Assembly (NCBI RefSeq): GCF_036669915.1
Contig: NC_089317.1
Location: forward strand, 1,561,571-1,625,570
Length of the DNA: 64,000 nt
Direction: 5' to 3'
Source of the DNA: Pocillopora verrucosa
Lineage: Eukaryota; Cnidaria; Anthozoa; Scleractinia; Pocilloporidae
Position numbers and translations under genes: made by a program. Under the pieces are notes generated by a model. The model was not told where the DNA came from. It ran no database searches and saw nothing but the letters and a program-made list of their open reading frames with translations. Position 1 is the stretch's first letter. Every line of letters begins with the position of its first letter. Positions 21,483-32,899 of the stretch are shown here, in pieces.

Positions 21483-21648
21483 GTGAAATTAGAAGATCCT
21501 CGCAGCTAAGAACACTACTGAAACTAGTAGTTGTAAGTAGGACCTGAAAAAAATTTCAGGCCCGTACGGGCCTGAAATTTTTTTTCAGGTCCTACTTACA
21601 ACTACTAGTTTCAGTAGTGTTCTTAGCTGCGAGGATCTTCTAATTTCA
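21483..21648. mobile_element. Perfect palindrome of about 166 bp next to a SINE
   Basis: The two arms, from TGAAATTAGAAGATCC to the centre GGCCCGTACGGGCC and back to GGATCTTCTAATTTCA, are complementary throughout except for the length of the A/T run. Part of it (CCTGAAAAAAATTTCAGG next to CCCGTACGGG) matches the sequence beside the SINE at 27,962-28,110. The palindrome therefore looks like two head-to-head SINE pieces or a foldback derivative of the same family. Confidence 0.65.
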
Positions 21649-21832
21649 TCTTTCCACCGCAGTGCAAATATGTGAATTTTCATATATCTAAATCTTCATT
21701 CACTCGGATGTTTATTTGTACCCAATTCATTGACCAGCTCCCAGTTGGCTTGTTAGCTCAATTGGTAGAGCGCTGCACCGGTATCGCAGAGGTCATGGGT
21801 TCAAATCCCGTGCGGGCCTGAAATTTTTTTCA
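21649..21832 (+). mobile_element. tRNA-derived SINE
   Basis: 21,747-21,818 (72 nt) folds as a tRNA-like cloverleaf. It has D-arm GCTCAATTGGTAGAGC, T-arm ATGGG-TTCAAAT-CCCGT (B box) and an acceptor stem with several G-T pairs. The anticodon loop reads CCGGTAT, with C instead of the invariant T at position 33 and a mismatch in the stem. It is followed by a CCTGAAATTTTTTTCAG tail. A second, inverted copy is at 27,962-28,110. It is a SINE head rather than a working tRNA gene. Confidence 0.75.
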
Positions 21833-22089
21833 GCTTTTGGGGTATGCTTTCAAATCAGGGTTTGTCTCTTCAAGTTTGCTATTTTGCAGTCAGCAATGCC
21901 CAAGAAATCAATGGTGTTCTTCCGCACGCTTTAAGTTGTCTTCCTCTAAGACAGATGACGAAGGAACTTGTGAACTGAACAAGCACGTTGTCTTTTTTGT
22001 AAACAAAAACAGCAACTTTGATGACCGGACGGAATTTACTTTTTCAATACTTCTACTGGGAATTTCAGTGCTGCATAATGATATTTGAA

Positions 22090-23470
22090 CTTAGCTCTGC
22101 ATATTGTTCGCTGTTTTAAATTATTAAAAGATGTTGTAGTGTTGTACCTTTTTAATAACGTTTGTTTAGAACTAGCTTGGACAAGAAAATTTCAAATACT
22201 CTCCAGCCCCGAGAAATTGAACGGTTTGAATTGTGCCGCAAGAGAGAATGTTCGCGGTCATTTTGCCTTTATTTCACTTGTTAAACATTACCTGAAAATG
22301 ATTATTTTTTCGCAAGGAGTGAAGTTAACTTTTCAAACAGGAAGTCAAAGGATTTTGCTCATTTAGCCTAGTTTACTCCTTTGTTTGGCTGATTTTGTAA
22401 GTGGCGAGTGATTCTTCACTAATATTCCACGAGTGCAGGTGGTTTTATAGAGAGGAAGCTTCGTTTCTTTTTAAATTGACATTTCTTGCTTTTAAGTTTA
22501 GTGATGCAAATTTCGACACGACATGTTTTTATCTTCAATTACTTTGGTGGTAAAAGTGATTCATGGGTTTCATAACATGTAATTATTGAGTTTAAAAACT
22601 AAAAATTGGTCGATTTTGCACGTGAGTCCTTCAAGGATCTTCGAAAAAATTATTCATTATATTAAGGTTTTCAGATTAAAATTTTGATCTAGTTCCCCTT
22701 CCCAATCCCCTCCGTTTTTTTCCGCAGCGTAGCAAACAACGGCAAAAAAATAGTAACAAAACCTAGATTAAAATATCCATTTATTAGCTAGACCGAACGC
22801 ACTTCACAAATCCCCTTTTGCTAGTTATTATTATCATTAATTTAATCTATAGACCGCTTTGCTTGGAAACAAATCAGGAAAACTGGGTCGAGTTAAATTC
22901 ATTCCCAGTTTTTATTGCAACTGCACTTTGCATGTAAAAAGCAAGAGAAGAATGGGGTTAAGTGCATAAAGTCCAAACTTAAGGGTAATCCTTCATCGAA
23001 AGCTTATCAAACAAAAAGCTTGGATTCATTTACTTAACAGTCCTGGCCCCGGTTGTTTAAAAGACGGTTACTGTTGACCCTGGTATCATTTACCACACCA
23101 GTTAAATAAAAAAAAAACTATTAAGTATGTTTGACTCACTAGCTGCGTGAGCGGAAGCAATATGTCCTTACATGTAAATCTCTTTGTCTGTAACAAGTGC
23201 GAAAATATAGATCGCTTTTACCGATGGTTAATGATCATTAATTTTTTTTCTCGACAATTTGGCGACGGTAAGTCTCTTTAGTTACGGTTACGCAATATAT
23301 TTTTTAAATTCTTCTTGTGCTTGACATGGCATGAGCAGAGAAAATGGAAGTGAAAGCTTATTTAAGTACTTCTCTAAAGAAAAAAATCAGCCATATAGCA
23401 AAAAAGAAACAGATTCCCAAGGAACCTGATATCTCCTCTACAGTTTCACTTAGAAAACTCGCTCCAGTTG
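22090..23470. other. Right-arm intergenic sequence, no gene recognised
   Basis: This is the mirror of 9,200-10,540. An open frame of 93 codons at 22,085-22,366 matches the other arm but shows no domain. No other feature was recognised. Confidence 0.35.
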
Positions 23471-23473
23471 CGA

Positions 23474-23720
23474 ATGGCTCGGACAGAAACAATACTTCTA
23501 ATAATGTTACTTCAAACTCCAGAAAGCTCCTCTGTCTCGAATGATAATGATATCTCCATTTCACCTCGTTCCTCTCTAACTAAAGCGTGGGATCAACTGC
23601 AGCTTGTGGGATTCTATCGGTTTAATTCTGCAAGTTTGGTATCATGCAGTCAGCAATGCCTAAGAAATCAATAGTGTACCTCTACAAACCACAAGTTGCC
23701 ATCTAAGAAGGACGGAAGCG
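23474..23720 (+). pseudogene. Truncated PAN exon with a stop
   Basis: ATG at 23,474 opens MARTETILLIMLLQTPESSS and a PAN domain up to LVSCSQQCLRNQ. There a Trp codon (TGG in the left arm) is TAG. The homology then ends at about 23,720 (AAGGACGGAAG), where the right arm jumps to sequence mirrored at 7,898. About 1.05 kb present in the left arm, with the rest of the PAN exon and the CTLD remnant, is missing. Confidence 0.8.
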
Positions 23721-24678
23721 ACAAGCGGCGAGGTACATATCTACCATATGCCACCGACACTAAGATGAAAAATTGTTTAGTATGTACAAGAAAAGTGCGA
23801 TAGAAGATTAATTTTTATTAATCATTTATTCCTGCAACGATTACTACATTTTCTGGTGCAAATCCCGCGCGATATATACTAACATGCATTATCAAAACTA
23901 AGGTGTGAGTTATCTGCCGAAGCCTTCGGCACACATGAAGTTTGATAATCCATGATATCATGCGAAAATCTAACTCAGTAACTGTTTAGTTATACATTTT
24001 TAGAACAATCTGCAAAAGAGGGCACTTTTCTCCAAGTATGATAAAGTTTAAGAACAATACACGGACGATAGACTTGGCAACTATTGGACTTTGAATGCAA
24101 AATCCGCCGCTGATATTGCACTTGTCATGTCAATTTCGAACGCTATTGTGTATCGATTGAATGCTCTCGACCAATCATAATGTAATTTAATGTATGATAA
24201 TTAAGCTCAGCAGGAACCAAGCATTACTCTATTCTATCTAGGTAAATAAAAGGATCGCAGATTAACAGTGTACCACGGCACTATAGAGATTTCAGAACAA
24301 AAAAGCTGCCAATTTTAATTTCTTTTGATCATAATAGATTCAATGTCTTTACGCTGTATTCTCCATTCAATTTTTGACAACAATGTTTATAAAAAAACAT
24401 TTTGTCTTAAACCTACTTCAAGCCTGATTGATGATGCAAGTTTTGTCGCATGGAATAATCTTGACCATCTCTGATACAGAAAAAAATAAACCAGGCAGGG
24501 AAAACCTCTATGAAGCCAGGTGTTCTGTCTTCACTTTTTTCTAAATGATTCCTGTTTTCATCAAAAAGATTAAGTGCTTCTCGATATTGGACCTTTACAA
24601 GAAACATAACTAAATAATGAACAAAAACCGCTTGATTACCGCCCTTACGATGGTTAATGTCTGTTTTAGTCCTTAATT

Positions 24679-27486
24679 ATGAAGTACACTAAATTTTTTA
24701 TGTCAGTTCTGCTTCGAGTTATTTTGGCTGATAAATTGAAATTCTCCATCGAGAACTACACAACATCTTCCCGTTCGTCCTATTTTACAACCCTGAAAGA
24801 TACAGAGCTTATCGGATACGTAGTTGATCATTTTGATTCTCCCAGTTTGTTATCGTGCGGCCAACACTGTCAGAACACTGCCTGGTGTACTTCCACAAAC
24901 TTCAAATTGTCCTCTATGAAGAACGGAAAAGGAACTTGTGAACTGAACAAACATGATTTCTCGGTCAACAGCCAAAACAGCAACCTCCGAAACCAGCTGG
25001 GAGTTACCTTTTCGCACTTACTTAAGGTAATAAAATCAGAATAATAAGGATAGCCAGCAGTGTAATATAGCTTGAGAGAACTGTTTGGGCTTGTAATTTA
25101 CAAGAGTTTTACGCAAGCAATGGGTCTTACGTATTCTCTATAAGCCTGGTTTTTTTTTTCGTTAAATAAATGTCTTTCCACAACTTGGTTTGGCCCTATT
25201 GACACTGTTTAACAAAGTAAATGTTCAGATAACAGATTCAGCTTAGTTCAAGAAGGCTTACGACGCAGCTTTGTTAAATAACGGCTAAACTTTGTTCGAA
25301 TTACCGGCCCTTACTGTCTTAAGAAAGGTATCCGTCTTTTTATGTTGCATTGATAAGCCAGAAAAAATCATTACAGTCATGATAATATCTATCGTCAGCC
25401 TTGCTATAGACTTGCAACCGTAAAATGGCCTCAAATTCTCCTTTGAAATTATTTCAAGCTCTTTGCCAAAAGCATTACATCTCAACATCTTGCGTGCCGA
25501 ATGAATTGATTGAGCTAATGGAACATTTTGCACAAGGTTCTAAATCTTAACTCAAGATTCTGTCTTATCCGATTACAACCGAACCAGGTACGGTAGTTTA
25601 TAGTGTAATACGACTGGAGATTGTATATAACGAGGCTCTCGCATTTCCATTTTATCATAATTATTTGGAAGACATCTGCATTTTTTTTGCTTTTAAAGCG
25701 GCCATTGCCGAGCGCGAAAAATTTTGTTTGGTACGGCACACGAGGGTACAACCACTTTACCTTCCTTAAATGAGTTTGTTTCACCTGTGGGAGGCTTTAA
25801 GTTCATCATTCATCATCAGTAAACCAGAATAATATCATATTGGACGGCTAGGAAGCAACTACTAAAAGCCCCCCAAAATTTATTAAATACAAATGTTGCT
25901 TATCCTCGTTTGGTGGAAACGATGTCCATTTAATCCTACTTTTGGGCATAATTCGGGTTTGGGAAAATATTTTACACGCATAACATATATGTCAGTTTCA
26001 TGTGTTCTTTGGGTCAAACTATCGCGTTCATCAAGCCGATAATATCTCTGGTTGAAACTGCTATGACGGCTTAATGAATGGGAGAAATATTTCAGAAATT
26101 TAAATCTGTTAATTTTGCAATTTTTCCTTCACATCAAACAACATGCATCAACAAATTTATAGTGGCCATGAGCTGCAGTTTATTATCCGACTACTTTACA
26201 ATCCAGAGACTCCTTACATTAAACTTTGAATTGAAGGTTACTACCATCCTTAAAGTGCTTACAACTCTTGCTTCTAACCTGTTTCATAGGGCTGTTTGGT
26301 TACCGGCTGCATGAATGACGGTTCATGTTTATCAGACATGAAGAAAAACACGTTCACATGCTCTTGCAAAATACCTTGGATCGGAGACAGATGTGAAATT
26401 ATGCTTCCCGCAACCAATGGATATGAGTTTTCAGGTAGGGCATATCTCCATGAGCTCATGTTTGAATTTTTGACAAAAAGTGCTGAAAATAAGCCTGAAT
26501 GAGGCTTGCCCATACTGGTCTGCGCAGACGAGGTTTGCTTCGAGAATGACCCGGCCCAGCCTTTTTTACGAGCAATTGCCTAAACACAAAGGAATACTTT
26601 CAAACGTACGACAAAAAATGGGTTGCCTTTCGAGGTGATTCAACCTGAGATTAGAAAGCTTCCCGAGGTTGTGTGAAAAGGTCAGTGGTTACATGACTTT
26701 TGGGGTGAAATTCTGGTCATTTTGTTGCTTCATGTATTTGAAAATGCAACAAATTTGTCTTCCTCATCAACCTCACTGTAACCTCAAAGTAGTTCGATAC
26801 CTTTCGGAAAGCGTGGAATTAGCAAGATTTATCAGTAATTCATAGATTCTCAGTTAAATCCTTACGACCTCAAGAATTATTTTACTCCAAAAAATGAGCT
26901 GACAGAAACTATCGTTCATTCATTTCCTTTCATGAATGCTCGTATTTTGACTGTTTGAAGCATTTATTAGCCCTGGGGCGTTCAAATCGGAATCTCTTTA
27001 TAAACGAGTGAATCGAAGTCGTTACTGAGAATCTCATTTTTTTGTCGAACAGGCAATTGTCCCGAAGGTTCCGGAGCCGTTTTTGAAAGCTCGTGTTTTT
27101 TTATAATCGATATTCCAACTGCTTCTTGGAACTATGCTCGTTGGACTTGCGAAAATTATGGAGCAGACCTGGCCGTCATAAAATCCGTGAACGAGAATAA
27201 CATCATCCTAAACCTGGTAACGAATCAGCCAACAGTACAAGCGTTAGGCGTGTGGATTGGACTGCAACGAAATTTTTTTCAAGACTACGCGTTCTACTGG
27301 GTCGATGATACTCCGCTGGAATACTCTGCATGGGCCGAGTCACAGCCGAGCAGTACCCGAGAAGAGTGCGTTCACACCGTCACTGAAGGGCAGGAAAATG
27401 GAAAGTGGAATGACAATTATTGTGGTTTGAACGGGAGGGTGTCACCGAATAATTTTCCTTTCATTCTTTGCCAAAAAAGTATTTAA
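24679..27486 (+). CDS. Secreted PAN-EGF-C-type lectin protein (three exons)
   Basis: Exons are 24,679-25,026, 26,290-26,434 and 27,053-27,486, giving 308 residues. Phases are 0 then 1 and the lengths add up exactly. Exon 1 has signal peptide MKYTKFFMSVLLRVILADKL and a PAN domain ([23 protein letters not shown]). Exon 2 is an EGF-like domain: GCLVTGCMNDGSC, FTCSCKIPWIGDRCE. Exon 3 is a CTLD: NCPEGSGAVFESSCFF, VWIGLQRN, FYWVDDTPLEYSAWAESQPS, GKWNDNYC, FILCQKSI-stop. WND is kept but EPN is replaced by QPS, so the sugar site is atypical. Polyadenylation signals AATAAA are at 27,687 and 27,708. The outer end of the right arm falls in intron 1, so only exon 1 was copied to the left arm. It is an intermediate between the PAN-CTLD and PAN-EGF-FReD genes. 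Confidence 0.85.
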
Positions 27487-27961
27487 TTAAGGCTAACTCG
27501 TAAGTGGCTGTTTCTCTTGCAGTCACTTAATTTTGATATACAGACCCCAGCTACTTTCATTTTGAAAGAAATCATTTCATTTATGTTTGAAAAAAACCCT
27601 AACTGTAATAGTAAAACTAAAATACCAACGAACTTAGAATAGAATTACAGTTATATCATCATGCAGCCACATACCTTTGTCCGTCAAATAAATGTCATGA
27701 AAAACATAATAAAATGGAGAAATTGACGTTTTGTCCGCTAAATCTTTATTCATGTAATATGGACATAATGTTCTCCTCGGTAGATCATCTCATGAATGCC
27801 TCAAGCTGCCATCTTGGAAAAGATCCTCAGCAAAGCCTGCGAATCATAACTTCTCTGCTTTTGCGTTCGACGTGAGGACGTTGTTTATTGCAAATCATCC
27901 CATAGACTCCTGTCTAAAGAATTCATAACTTCGTTTTCCAATATGAAAGTGATCTTCGCAG

Positions 27962-28110
27962 TACTTGAGCAGTAGTGCAAATAAGGCCTGAAAAAAATTC
28001 AGGCCTGTACGAGATTTGAACCCATGACTTCTGCGATACTGGTGTAGCGCTCTACCAACTGAGCTAACAAGCTAACTGGGAGCTAGTCATTATGCTGGTT
28101 CCAAATAGAT
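27962..28110 (-). mobile_element. tRNA-derived SINE, second copy
   Basis: The reverse strand of 28,002-28,073 gives the same 72-nt tRNA-like head as at 21,747: TAGCTCAGTTGGTAGAGCGC, the loop region ACACCAGTATCGC, and the T-arm GGGTTCAAATC. CCTGAATTTTTTTCAGGCC-type sequence follows. It lies between the gene ending at 27,486 and the one starting at 28,694. About 600 bp on its 3' side (to 28,690) show no gene. Confidence 0.75.
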
Positions 28111-28693
28111 CAGTGAAGTGGTGAATTACTGAAGAACTGAAGTGCGGATAAAAACGTGAATATGAAAGCGATCTTCGTAATAATAATATAACTTTCATAT
28201 ATTCACAGTCGTGCATATTCCAATTTGGCACGGGTCAATAATACGGTTTAAAAATCTTTCGTCACGAATTAGGGAAAACGTCGGTGATAACAAGTGTGCG
28301 CGACACGAAAAACACGTTCTATATTTAAATCTCCTAAATTCAATACGCTTTAATTGCATCATCTGAATTAAAATGGTTTTTCCGTCGTTCGTCGGTTACC
28401 TTTGCCATGTCTTCTTACAAATAACCCTTAGTCCCTTGTGTTTGGATTCTGAGAATTGCATCAATTTACAAAGTAAGAGGGTGTTATCAAAAATATAACG
28501 TCGCCCTACTCTTCGTATCGACAATGATATCCGAAGATTACCGAAAATAGGCGAAAGACTTCGGCTCTAGTTACGAGGCAGCTGATCGCGGCGACGAAAC
28601 ACTTTATTATCACAAGGTCGAGATGCGACGAGGCAACATGTAATAACATTTGAATATCTTCTGGCTGGGGTACGTTTGTTTAGTCTATTTCTA

Positions 28694-31600
28694 ATGGAGT
28701 GTAAAAACGTCCTATTACTTTTCGTTTTTCAAAGTATTACTGCTTTTTCAACTGAAGAAAAGTCCATATCAGCTTCTCATTCATCATATTTTGAAACGCA
28801 CGGAAACAAGCAGCTTTTGGGATATGTTGTCAAAAGGTTTGATTCTCCCAGTTTGTTATCGTGCGGTCATGAATGTCTGCGAAATTCGTGGTGTACCTCC
28901 ACGAACTTCAGGTTAGGTTCTTCCATGGAGGAAGACGAAGGGATTTGTGAATTGAACAAGCATAACATCTCTGTGATTAACGACGACACCCACTTTGCTG
29001 AACAGGAGGGAATAACTTTCTCAATTCTACTAAAGGTAATGAAATGTATGTTGTTATCGTCCATATCACATATGCAAACAAGTCATAACAATATGAGAGT
29101 GAAATGCCTTTGGGCAAAATTGTCATTTCTAGAATCATTCGAACAATCAGTGATTGTGCCTTCCATTTTTGCTGCGGGATTTCTCCATGTTTCTTTTGGA
29201 TTGTTTCATTCATTTGCATCCGAAAGAATTAAATTTAATTAACAACGTGGTGTTATTTTGCCAATGCTTTAAGAAGTAAACAGTTTTTTGGGAAGCAAAC
29301 AGGTTTTTTTTATACGAATTTTGGAAAGTATGGATGGAAATCTGCTCAAAATCTGACATCAAGAATGGGTGAAATTTTTTCGGATCTTTGCTTATTTGAA
29401 GTTTTTTTTCTCGGTCTTTTAAAGACCATTAGACTTCTACTGTCCCTAATTTTGCTAAATTTCAATGCAACCTTTTTGAAGTAATATCTACCATTGTCTT
29501 CCTAAAATAGACCAGTTCATTATCACCTTTTTCGCATCATCTGACAAGTTCTTCTAAGTAGAATCATATACACTTTATTATTGTAATAATTCCATTAAGT
29601 CTTTTAAGATAGCAAATACAACATAAAGCTTGGGTTTGAAAAACTTCAAACCCAAACATTTGTTATCTATGATTCTTTTAAATTGAAAGAACTATGTCTC
29701 CTGAGGATTTTAGCAAAAATTTGATCTCTCGGCAATAAAAAGGCTTCAGGATTTTAGCGCACGGTTCTCTTGTTTACCTCCTAATGCAAATTTCTCGCGA
29801 ATGTGTTAAAAGTAATAATTTTCTTCTAAATTTCTAGCTTAATATTTGGTTCTTTGAATCAAAATTACCTTTTGTGGAGTGCATATAACATTTTACGATG
29901 ATTCAGCTGCTTAAAAATCAAATCGTGAATGAAAAGTCACCAGACCATGATTTTAACTCAAAATCAGTTTTATCACAACGGATTTTTTTTACACAACTTT
30001 TTATTGTGGTTATTTTTCGTTGACAGGGATGTCTTATTGAAATTTGCCTCAACGGTGGTTCTTGCTTGCCTAACGAGAACAAACAAACTTTTTCATGCTT
30101 TTGCGAAAAACATTGGACAGGAGACAGATGTGAAATTAAGACAGGTAGCATTTATCTATTTCTTGCTCGTAACGTTTAATTTGGAAAAAGGAATAATATA
30201 TTTGATAGAGGTGTGAATCGTTGCATTGGAAAAATTACCAGCGATTGTGAACTTATAAGCTAATATTTTGCTGATTTAGGTTTCTTCAGCTGGCAATATC
30301 TAGTGCTGTAGTTTTACTTCATTTGATAACCCACGCGTACTTTAATAGCTCGGCGTGTTTTTTTCTTTCGTCCATTTAGCTGCCTTATGGAACTCGTCTT
30401 GCAAGGGAATCTATAACAAGAATTTGTAAGTCTATGACTTTGCTTAAATTGTCTTATACTTTCAATTGTTAAAAAAATTTTTATCACTGTAATCAGATGT
30501 TGATGGATTTAACACTTCTGTGAATATCAGAGACACTGAAAATACCTAAAGAAAAAGGGTTAATTAGCTAAATTGTTTCAAATTGTAAAATAAAGGGGGT
30601 AAATTTCTGAACAAAATGTAGTGTTGCGTCGATGGGGGTTGGGGGTTGGGGAGGGGAATTACGAAGTAGTTCGGTTCTTTAAACTGAGTCGATAACGTCC
30701 TCATACAAAGGGCTAACGCTTAAAAGGTCAGTTTAGAAACTATGTGCCCAATTCACAATGTCAACTCAGTTGATAAAAACAAATTCTTCGACTTATGGAA
30801 CTGACCGTAGGTTTGCTAGTATATCGAGGGTTTTATCACTTGTGCTTTATTCTATCAGGGGCATACAAAACAAAGCCTATTTATTGCAAATTGGTAATCA
30901 GAGCATTTGGGTGTACTGTCACATGAAAGGGCTTGGCAGATGCGATGGAAATGGTTGGACGCTGGTCATGAAGATGAATGGCTCAAAGGTATACTCAGCT
31001 TTCATTTTAAAAGGCAAGAAACTTATGCAAGCCATGTTACAGAAAATTAAGACATGCCCTGCCTATAAAATGCACAGGGAATAAAAATGCTGCATGCAAA
31101 ATAGAAAAGACTGAATTTCAAGTTTATCAGTAATCTTCTTGCATCCTTCCATTGATATGTGCGTCTGGGATCTGTATTCCAGTAGAGATTTCCTGAATTG
31201 CATTTCCCTCGACCTAGACGCGTAACCTAACGGAAGATACCCAAGCTAACACTGGCAACAGTCTGATGGCATTTGCCTAGGGATATTCCGGCTAGTTTAA
31301 AATCTTTTCTCATGATGCTAACGATGACCGTATTCTTTAGCAAAAGTTGAGTGTATTTTGACGATGTTTAAACAGACGCGAGGAGACTTAAGTTGTTTTT
31401 TCACAAACTCGCTCTCAATAGTTTACACCTGTTTGCGAATGAAAGCTGTTTTTAAACCTTTTGCTCCGCTCACTGTATAAAAAATAATATATGATAATTA
31501 CATAAACCTCCATTTGGCCTGAAAATAAGCTGGAAATTTGTTCTTGGATATCACCTGTTCCTGCTTTGCTATTGGTTAACTGTTCACTTCTCGGAACAGA

Positions 31601-32228
31601 TTATATTTACGGGCGAATAAATCCGTGCTTATTTGGGCGCCAAATGGAAAGCTATCCTTACACGAAATTTAGTGAGAATTATGTTGGTACTGATACCCAG
31701 AGGACGTTCCATTACGATTCCAACCTGTGGATCAACAAGGATACCCTTAATCTTGAAGGAGGGAAGTCTGGGTTCGACTTACAAGAGACCAAATTACCGA
31801 CTTATTGGAACACACCATTCACCAAAATCTGTCTTGGTATGAAGATCGACGGTCACATTAGGTACGTAGCCATTGCGAGGCAGGCGAAGTCTCTCTACTC
31901 ACTGATCGCTGATGGCGAATACCGTGCAACCTCATTGGGTCGTGACACGTGGAAGTGGCTGATTGGTTCTAAGGTTTCATTGAAGCCCAATTGCAACAAA
32001 GAAGGATTTAATGTAAAACAAACGTCTGAAAACAGGGGTAACCTGATTTGGCCCAAAGCAAGGATTGGAATTCTGGGTAACGGCCAAAATAGCTGCGCTA
32101 CCTGTGATTCTAGAATTGGGTTTGGTTCTGGAGGACATGGCGACGATAATAACACTTGTGGCAACGAAGCTGCCAGAAATAGCGGTGACACGCATATCAA
32201 AGCGATGGGATATATCTTGGTCCAATGA
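28694..32228 (+). CDS. Secreted PAN-EGF-fibrinogen-related/intelectin-like protein (five exons)
   Basis: Exons are 28,694-29,035, 30,027-30,144, 30,380-30,425, 30,859-30,988 and 31,701-32,228, giving 387 residues. All have GT-AG borders, and phases 0, 1, 2, 0 close exactly. Exon 1 has a signal peptide from MECKNVLLLFVFQSITAFST and a PAN domain (LLSCGHECLRNSWC, GICELNKHN). Exon 2 is an EGF module (GCLIEICLNGGSC, FSCFCEKHWTGDRCE). Exon 3 is a short linker with SSCKGIYNK, a few residues longer than in the paralogues. Exons 4-5 form the C-terminal domain: [94 protein letters not shown]. The YC...GWTLVMKM part resembles the start of fibrinogen-related and intelectin domains. A possible AATAAA is at 32,858. 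Its role as a matrix or recognition protein is inferred from homology only. Confidence 0.87.
30634..30656 (+). other. G-quadruplex-type G runs in an intron
   Basis: Four G runs (5, 5, 4 and 4 G) are separated by TT, TT and A on the coding strand of intron 3 of the gene at 28,694. This fits the usual four-tract G-quadruplex pattern. Whether it folds in RNA or DNA is unknown. Confidence 0.5.
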
Positions 32229-32899
32229 AATCATAGTTCGTATTGTTTACAGGAAGGTACTGTGCGTATTTTTGGACATGAGCGTGCACAACATTCAATA
32301 GTGCTTCAATCACTTTGATCTAACAAACCGATATAACCTTCATACCCAGTCATCATATCTGAACACAAACAGCAACAAACGTACACGTTAAGGAAGCTCT
32401 CAAAACATAAATCAGAACACCGTTGTTCTCAGCTTCGATTTAAGCCAGCAAAAAGGCATTCGCTGTTAGTGCTGCAGGAAGAAGCGTTTCTCCACCTGCG
32501 GGAAAATTGAGACGAGTCGAAGAGAAGTCTGCTGGGGGTCTAGCACCTAGTTACCTATAGCCTACTCACTCTACTATTTGAAGAGGGATTGGGAGGGCGA
32601 CAGAATTTTTATTAATACTCCTGGTTTTTATATAGTTAATTATGGTCACTTCCTTTGCGCATGCTCAGTTTCATCTTTTCACTTTGTGCCAAAAGTTCTA
32701 CGTGTACGGCAGGACCACCTTCCTTCAAAAAAAACCAAGGGATAATTTCATAGAGGTGCCTAAAATGGCAAATTATGCATCTATTTAACACTTAAATCAA
32801 TAGCTAGGAACCAGAAAGTTCCTTCAGCATTTTGCAATTTTTGACTTTGTTCTGTCAAATAAAAATGATGATATTTATCACGCACTGGATCTATTTTTT

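Larger units (their letters stand above)
21397..22088 (+). pseudogene. PAN exon disrupted by a SINE/foldback insertion
   Basis: ATG at 21,397 opens MAWSKTILLLLFVQTLSDFV as in the left-arm copy (10,927, -). At about 21,483 the PAN coding is interrupted. About 39 bp present in the left arm (between TCAATG and CTTTTGGGGT) are replaced by about 350 bp of foldback and tRNA-SINE sequence. The rest of the domain resumes near 21,831 ([31 protein letters not shown]) and ends ISVLHNDI-stop, with the donor lost as in the other arm. The reading frame is broken by the insertion. Confidence 0.8.
18372..25960 (+). repeat. Right arm of the large inverted duplication
   Basis: Mirror of 5,557-13,815. It is shorter because of a deletion of about 1.05 kb near 23,720, partly offset by two insertions (18,888-19,021 and 21,483-21,830). 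The outer end is at ATTCGGGTTT (25,951-25,960), inside the first intron of the gene at 24,679. The inner end lies in the PAN exon at 18,083-18,424. A spacer of about 4.6 kb separates the arms. Confidence 0.9.

Noticed and set aside
21747..21818. Functional tRNA gene
   Set aside because: The cloverleaf is tRNA-like, but position 33 is C, the anticodon stem has a mismatch and the acceptor stem has many G-T pairs. A second copy at 28,002-28,073 carries the same tail, which fits a SINE family.
28676..28693. Upstream extension of the PAN exon with a non-ATG start
   Set aside because: The in-frame ATG at 28,694 gives a normal signal peptide and the same exon length (342 bp) as three paralogues.
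31895..32234. Long open frames on the - strand across the last exons of the PAN-EGF-FReD-like genes (also at 38.0-38.7, 43.5-43.9 and 48.5-48.9 kb)
   Set aside because: They are shadows of the conserved sense coding. The sense frame has the family motifs, correct splice phases and a shared stop.
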